39,990 bases of DNA from Candidatus Odyssella sp. (GTDB taxonomy: Bacteria; Pseudomonadota; Alphaproteobacteria; Bin65). Below the pieces are notes generated by a model, which was not told the DNA's origin, searched no databases, and saw only the letters and a list, made by a program, of their open reading frames with translations. Positions 36,267-39,990 of the stretch are shown here, piece by piece (within the stretch, counting starts at the first letter, position 1; every line of letters begins with the position of its first letter). A program made the translations under genes and the position numbers. Location of the stretch: positions 1 through 39,990 of the forward strand of contig JAEULD010000295.1 of NCBI GenBank assembly GCA_016792765.1, given 5' to 3'.

Positions 36267-37490
36267 TTACTCGCCGTCGAGGCCGTAGGCCGTGTGCAAC
36301 GCGCGCAAGGCGAGCTCGGTGTACTCCTCGGCGATCAGCACGCTGATCTTGATCTCGGAAGTCGAGATCACCTGGATGTTGATGCCCTTGTCGGACAGCG
36401 TCTTGAACATGCGCTGCGCCACGCCGGCGTGGCTGCGCATGCCGACGCCGATGACCGAGAGTTTCACGACGTTGGAATCGCTCTTGATCGCCTCGTAGCC
36501 GATCGAGGCCTTCAAGCCCTTGATGCAATCGACCGCGCGCTCCTTGTCGGCTTTGGGCACCGTGAAGGTGATGTCGGTTTTGCCGTCGTCCGACACGTTC
36601 TGGACGATCATGTCGACGTTGATGTTCGCGTCGGAGAGCGGCCCGAACAGGCCGGCGGCGACGCCGGGCCGGTCGGCCACCTTGACGACGGTGATCTTCG
36701 CTTCGTCGCGGCTATAGGTGATGCCGCTCACCAGGGCCTTTTCCACGATTTCGTCCTCGTCAACGATGAGTGTGCCGGGCGCGTCGCTGAAGCTCGACAG
36801 CACCTGGATGCGCACGTGATGCTTCATGCCCATCTCGACCGAGCGGACCTGGAGCACCTTGGCGCCCTGCGAGGCGCTCTCGAGCATTTCCTCGTAGGTG
36901 ATTCGGTCGAGCTTGCGCGCCTTGGCCACGATGCGCGGGTCGGCGGTATAGACGCCGTCCACGTCGGTGTAGATGTCGCAGCGGTCGGCCTTGATTGCGG
37001 CCGCGAGCGCCACGGCAGACGTGTCGGAGCCGCCCCGCCCGAGCGTGGTGACGCGACCCTCGGCCGTGACGCCCTGGAAGCCGGGCACCACCGCCACGAC
37101 GCCCTTCTTCATGTCGGCGATCATCTCTTCGCCGCGGATCGATTCGATGCGCGCCTTGGCGAACGCGTCGTCCGTGCGGACCGGGATCTGCCACGACATC
37201 CAGGAGCGCGCCGGGATGCCGATATCCTGGAGCGCGAGTGCCAGCAAGCCGGTCGTGATCTGCTCGCCGGTCGAGACGACGACGTCGTACTCGCGCGGGT
37301 CGGGATATTTCTGCGCCTTCAGGATGTCGTTCGTCCATTTCACGAGCTGGTTGGTCGTCCCGGCCATGGCCGAGACGACGACGGCCACCTCGTGGCCGGC
37401 ATCCACCTCGCGCTTCACTTTCTGCGCGACGTTACGGATCCGATCGACATCGGCGACCGACGTGCCGCCGAACTTCTGCACGATACGCAT
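36267..37490 (-). CDS. lysC: Aspartate kinase
   Basis: This 407-residue enzyme phosphorylates aspartate, the entry step to lysine, threonine, methionine and diaminopimelate. It starts at ATG 37490 with AAGGGA upstream. Kinase motifs are [54 protein letters not shown] and [15 protein letters not shown]. Two C-terminal ACT domains ([18 protein letters not shown] and [19 protein letters not shown]) would give feedback control by lysine and/or threonine. It is divergent from ubiG by 171 bases. Confidence 0.97.
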   Translation of the reverse strand: MRIVQKFGGTSVADVDRIRNVAQKVKREVDAGHEVAVVVSAMAGTTNQLVKWTNDILKAQKYPDPREYDVVVSTGEQITTGLLALALQDIGIPARSWMSWQIPVRTDDAFAKARIESIRGEEMIADMKKGVVAVVPGFQGVTAEGRVTTLGRGGSDTSAVALAAAIKADRCDIYTDVDGVYTADPRIVAKARKLDRITYEEMLESASQGAKVLQVRSVEMGMKHHVRIQVLSSFSDAPGTLIVDEDEIVEKALVSGITYSRDEAKITVVKVADRPGVAAGLFGPLSDANINVDMIVQNVSDDGKTDITFTVPKADKERAVDCIKGLKASIGYEAIKSDSNVVKLSVIGVGMRSHAGVAQRMFKTLSDKGINIQVISTSEIKISVLIAEEYTELALRALHTAYGLDGE

Positions 37491-37661
37491 TAACGTCCCT
37501 TCGCCGGCCCGCCGCACGCCGGGACGCGGCACGAAAGCGGCGCCGCGGACATCCGCGACGCCGAGGCATGACGCTACCGTTGCCGTACCGGCTGTTGCTT
37601 ACGGGGCGGGCAAGTCATACTGGCTTGGCCGCGGGGATTCAACGCCGCCGGGAACCCAAGA

Positions 37662-38462
37662 ATGTCGCAAGCGCCGAACCACAGCAGGACGAGGCCGGAC
37701 CGGCCCGCGGAGCCGCCCGGCCGCGGCGCGGCAGGCACCGTCGACCCTGCCGAGATCGCGCGTTTCGAAGCGCTGGCCGAGACCTGGTGGGATCCGAACG
37801 GCCCGATGCGGCCGCTGCACCAGATGGCGCCGGCACGCATCGGCTTCGTGCGCGACCGCGCGGCCGAGGCCTTCGGCCGGAATATCTCGGCCGACAGGCC
37901 GTTTGCCGGGCTTTCGCTGCTCGACATCGGCTGCGGGGGCGGCCTCATGGCCGAGCCGATGGCGCGCCTCGGCTTCGCCGTGACCGCGATCGACGCGGCC
38001 GAGAAGAACGTCGCCGTTGCCCGCCGCCACGCCGAGCAGATGGGCATTGCGATCGACTACCGGGCGGAGACCGTCGAGGCCCTGGCCGCGGCCGGACAGA
38101 CCTTCGACGTCGTGATGGCGCTCGAAGTGGTCGAGCACGTGGCCGATCTCGATGCATTCCTGGCCGCTTCCGTCGCGACGCTGAGGCCCGGCGGCCTCAT
38201 GGCGGTATCGACGCTGAACCGCACCGCCAAGGCCTTCGCGCTGGCCATCGTCGGCGTCGAATACGTGCTCGGCTGGCTGCCGCGCGGCACGCACGACTGG
38301 CGGAAATTCGTCCAGCCGGCCGAACTCACCGCCGGCCTTCGGCGCGCCGGCGCGCGCGTGACCGAGCTCTCGGGCCTCGCTTACAGCCCCCTGTCCGGCC
38401 GCTGGAGTCTCTCGCGCGATCTCGGCGTGAACTACATCGCCGCGGCCCAGAAAGGGCCGTGA
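37662..38462 (+). CDS. ubiG: Ubiquinone biosynthesis O-methyltransferase UbiG
   Basis: This 266-residue SAM-dependent enzyme performs both O-methylations in ubiquinone synthesis. [30 protein letters not shown] is the UbiG N-terminal block. [21 protein letters not shown] is SAM motif I, and [11 protein letters not shown] and [31 protein letters not shown] are diagnostic. It has a slightly long, Pro/Arg-rich first 25 residues. It is divergent from lysC, as in many alphaproteobacteria. Confidence 0.97.
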   Translation: MSQAPNHSRTRPDRPAEPPGRGAAGTVDPAEIARFEALAETWWDPNGPMRPLHQMAPARIGFVRDRAAEAFGRNISADRPFAGLSLLDIGCGGGLMAEPMARLGFAVTAIDAAEKNVAVARRHAEQMGIAIDYRAETVEALAAAGQTFDVVMALEVVEHVADLDAFLAASVATLRPGGLMAVSTLNRTAKAFALAIVGVEYVLGWLPRGTHDWRKFVQPAELTAGLRRAGARVTELSGLAYSPLSGRWSLSRDLGVNYIAAAQKGP

Positions 38463-38566
38463 CCGAGCGCCGGCAAGGCCCGGACAATTGCCGAAACGGG
38501 CGCCGCGCAGTAGATCATGGGTGCCGAAGCGAACGGCGCCGCGAAGCCCGCCCCTCCGATGAGACC

Positions 38567-38797
38567 ATGACCGCAGCCAAGACCCTCGACGCCAAAGGCC
38601 TCTCCTGTCCCCTGCCCGTTTTGAAGGCGCGGCGCGCGATGCAGGAGCTCAAGCCCGGCGACATCCTCGAAGTGCTCGCCACCGACCCGGCCGCGCCCAA
38701 GGACTTCCTCAATTTCTGCGAGGTGGGCGGCCACGAGATGATGGCGTCGTCCGAAGCGGCCGGCGTCTACACCATGCGCATCCGCAAAGCCCGCTGA
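38567..38797 (+). CDS. TusA-family sulfurtransferase-like protein
   Basis: This 76-residue protein of the SirA/TusA fold has LDAKGLSCPLPVLKARRAM, with the active-site Cys in the CPxP motif, then LKPGDILEVLATDPAAPKDFLNFCEVGGHEM. TusA carries persulfide sulfur, for example in tRNA 2-thiouridylation; other family members serve sulfur oxidation or molybdenum cofactor maturation. Context does not decide. Its stop overlaps the start of the transporter gene (TGATG), suggesting coupling. Confidence 0.9.
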   Translation: MTAAKTLDAKGLSCPLPVLKARRAMQELKPGDILEVLATDPAAPKDFLNFCEVGGHEMMASSEAAGVYTMRIRKAR

Positions 38798-39990
38798 TGC
38801 CGGCGCAGGGCCTCATCGGAATCGTAGCCCTGCTGATTCTGGCCTGGCTCCTTTCGGAGGACCGCAAAAGCGCGCTCGCCGGCGCGCAGCGCCGCCTGAT
38901 CCTGGTCGGCATCGTGCTGCTGTTCGGGCTCGCGTTGCTGCTTCTGAAGGTGCCGCCCGTCCGCGACTCGCTGCTCGCGCTGAACGGCATCGTCAACGCG
39001 CTCGACCGCGCCACCGCGGCCGGAACCTCGTTCGTCTTCGGCTTCATCGGCGGCGCGCCGGCACCGATGGACATCAAGCCCAGTCAGAGCGCGGCCATCC
39101 TGGCGTTTCGCTACCTGCCCTTGATCCTCGTGATCAGCGCGCTTTCGGCGGTTCTGTTCCACTGGGGCGTGATGCAGGCGATCGTGCGAGTGTTCGCGTG
39201 GGCGCTGCAGAAAACCCTCGGAATCGGCGGCGCGCTCGGCGTGGGATCCGCGGTCAACGTGTTCGTCGGCCAGGTCGAGGCGCCGATCATGATCGCGCCC
39301 TACATGCAGCGCATCACGCGCGGCGAGATGTTCGCGCTGATGACGGTGGGCCTCGGCACCGTGGCAGGGACCGTCATGGTACTCTATGCCACGATCCTGG
39401 GCCGCACGGTGGACGGCGCGCTCGGCCACATCCTGGTGGCCTCGTTACTCAACGTTCCCGCCTCGCTCGTCATCGCCGCATTGATGGTGCCGTTCGCGAC
39501 GACGGCGACGGAAGGCGGCTTCGATCCCGAGCGCCGGACGTCCAGTACGATGGACGCGATTTCGCGCGGCACCGCCGACGGCGTGATGCTGCTGATCAAC
39601 GTCGTGGCCATGCTGCTGGTGCTGGTGGCGCTGGTCGAGCTCGCCAACATCGTTCTCGATCTGCTGCCGAACGTGGGCGGCAAGCCCCTCAAGCTGGAGC
39701 GGATCATCGGCTGGATCTTCGCCCCGCTGGCCTTCGCCATCGGCATTCCCTGGGAAGAGGCGGCCGCGGGCGGTCAGCTCCTCGGCACCAAGACCATTCT
39801 CAACGAGCTCATCGCCTATATCGACCTCGCCAGCCCCGAGAACGCGGCACTGTCGGACCGGAGCAAGCTGATCCTCGTCTACGCGCTGTGCGGCTTCGCC
39901 AATCTCGGGTCGCTCGGCATCATGATCGGCGGCATGGCGACCCTCACGCCCGAACGCCGCGCCGAGATCGTGGAGCTCGGTCCGCGCTCG
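38797..39990 (+). CDS. Concentrative nucleoside transporter, NupC/CNT family, C-terminus outside window
   Basis: The frame is open from ATG 38797 to the right edge (398 residues visible). It is a multi-span inner-membrane protein, for example LIGIVALLILAWLLS, LILVGIVLLFGLALLLL and LPLILVISALSAVLFHWGV. CNT signatures are GVGSAVNVFVGQVEAPIMIAPYM and QLLGTKTILNELIAYIDL, followed by YALCGFANLGSLGIMIGGM. It imports nucleosides with a coupling ion (H+ or Na+). It overlaps the TusA-like gene by one base. Only the last part of the protein is likely missing. Confidence 0.92.
   Translation, partial: MPAQGLIGIVALLILAWLLSEDRKSALAGAQRRLILVGIVLLFGLALLLLKVPPVRDSLLALNGIVNALDRATAAGTSFVFGFIGGAPAPMDIKPSQSAAILAFRYLPLILVISALSAVLFHWGVMQAIVRVFAWALQKTLGIGGALGVGSAVNVFVGQVEAPIMIAPYMQRITRGEMFALMTVGLGTVAGTVMVLYATILGRTVDGALGHILVASLLNVPASLVIAALMVPFATTATEGGFDPERRTSSTMDAISRGTADGVMLLINVVAMLLVLVALVELANIVLDLLPNVGGKPLKLERIIGWIFAPLAFAIGIPWEEAAAGGQLLGTKTILNELIAYIDLASPENAALSDRSKLILVYALCGFANLGSLGIMIGGMATLTPERRAEIVELGPRS

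Overview
The window is a GC-rich stretch of what is almost certainly an alphaproteobacterial chromosome, most like the Rhodospirillales side of the class. The evidence is gene order: ubiG divergent from lysC-ptsP-rodZ-like-ispG-hisS-hemA-prfA-prmC on the right, and dapF-mtaB-ftsY in the middle, both typical of alphaproteobacterial core genome. This assignment is inference; there is no rRNA gene in the window.

Left end, 1-11713: a type I secretion locus with its probable substrate. A very large repeat protein (minus strand, running off the left edge, 1209 residues visible) lies downstream of a TolC/LapE-type outer-membrane channel gene on the same strand. Divergent from these, on the plus strand, are a LapB-like ABC exporter and two complete, tandem HlyD-type membrane fusion proteins. 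Unusual points are the two fusion proteins, regularly spaced cysteines at the borders of the substrate's Calx-beta-like modules, a glutamine at the H-loop histidine position of the exporter, and long proline-rich segments in substrate, exporter and channel. This is the best candidate for an undescribed variant system.

Accessory middle, 11853-17444: hspQ, an orphan molybdenum hydroxylase large subunit (form II CoxL-like) whose stop codon is shared on the opposite strand with a glycosyltransferase gene, a small unknown protein behind a strong-looking promoter with a possible operator, a CX5R tyrosine phosphatase and a secreted FKBP-type prolyl isomerase.

Core middle, 17507-26370: dapF-mtaB-ftsY, chained by 4-base ATGA overlaps; fabI; aroC; a convergent acyl-CoA dehydrogenase; a TTC38-like TPR protein; and an AhpD-like peroxidase-related protein. 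Two short elements with imperfect inverted-repeat ends (20599-20730 and 24170-24241) sit in intergenic gaps. A third palindromic repeat lies at 31142-31161.

Right end, 26416-39990: a minus-strand housekeeping block (lysC, ptsP, rodZ-like, ispG, hisS, hemA, prfA, prmC) whose last four genes are chained by 4-base overlaps. It links aspartate-family amino acid synthesis, the nitrogen PTS, isoprenoids, tetrapyrroles and translation termination. HemA is glutamyl-tRNA reductase, so this organism appears to make aminolevulinate by the C5 route, which is unusual in this class. On the plus strand follow ubiG, a TusA-like protein and a concentrative nucleoside transporter cut by the right edge. I saw no tRNA, rRNA, CRISPR array, prophage or transposase gene.
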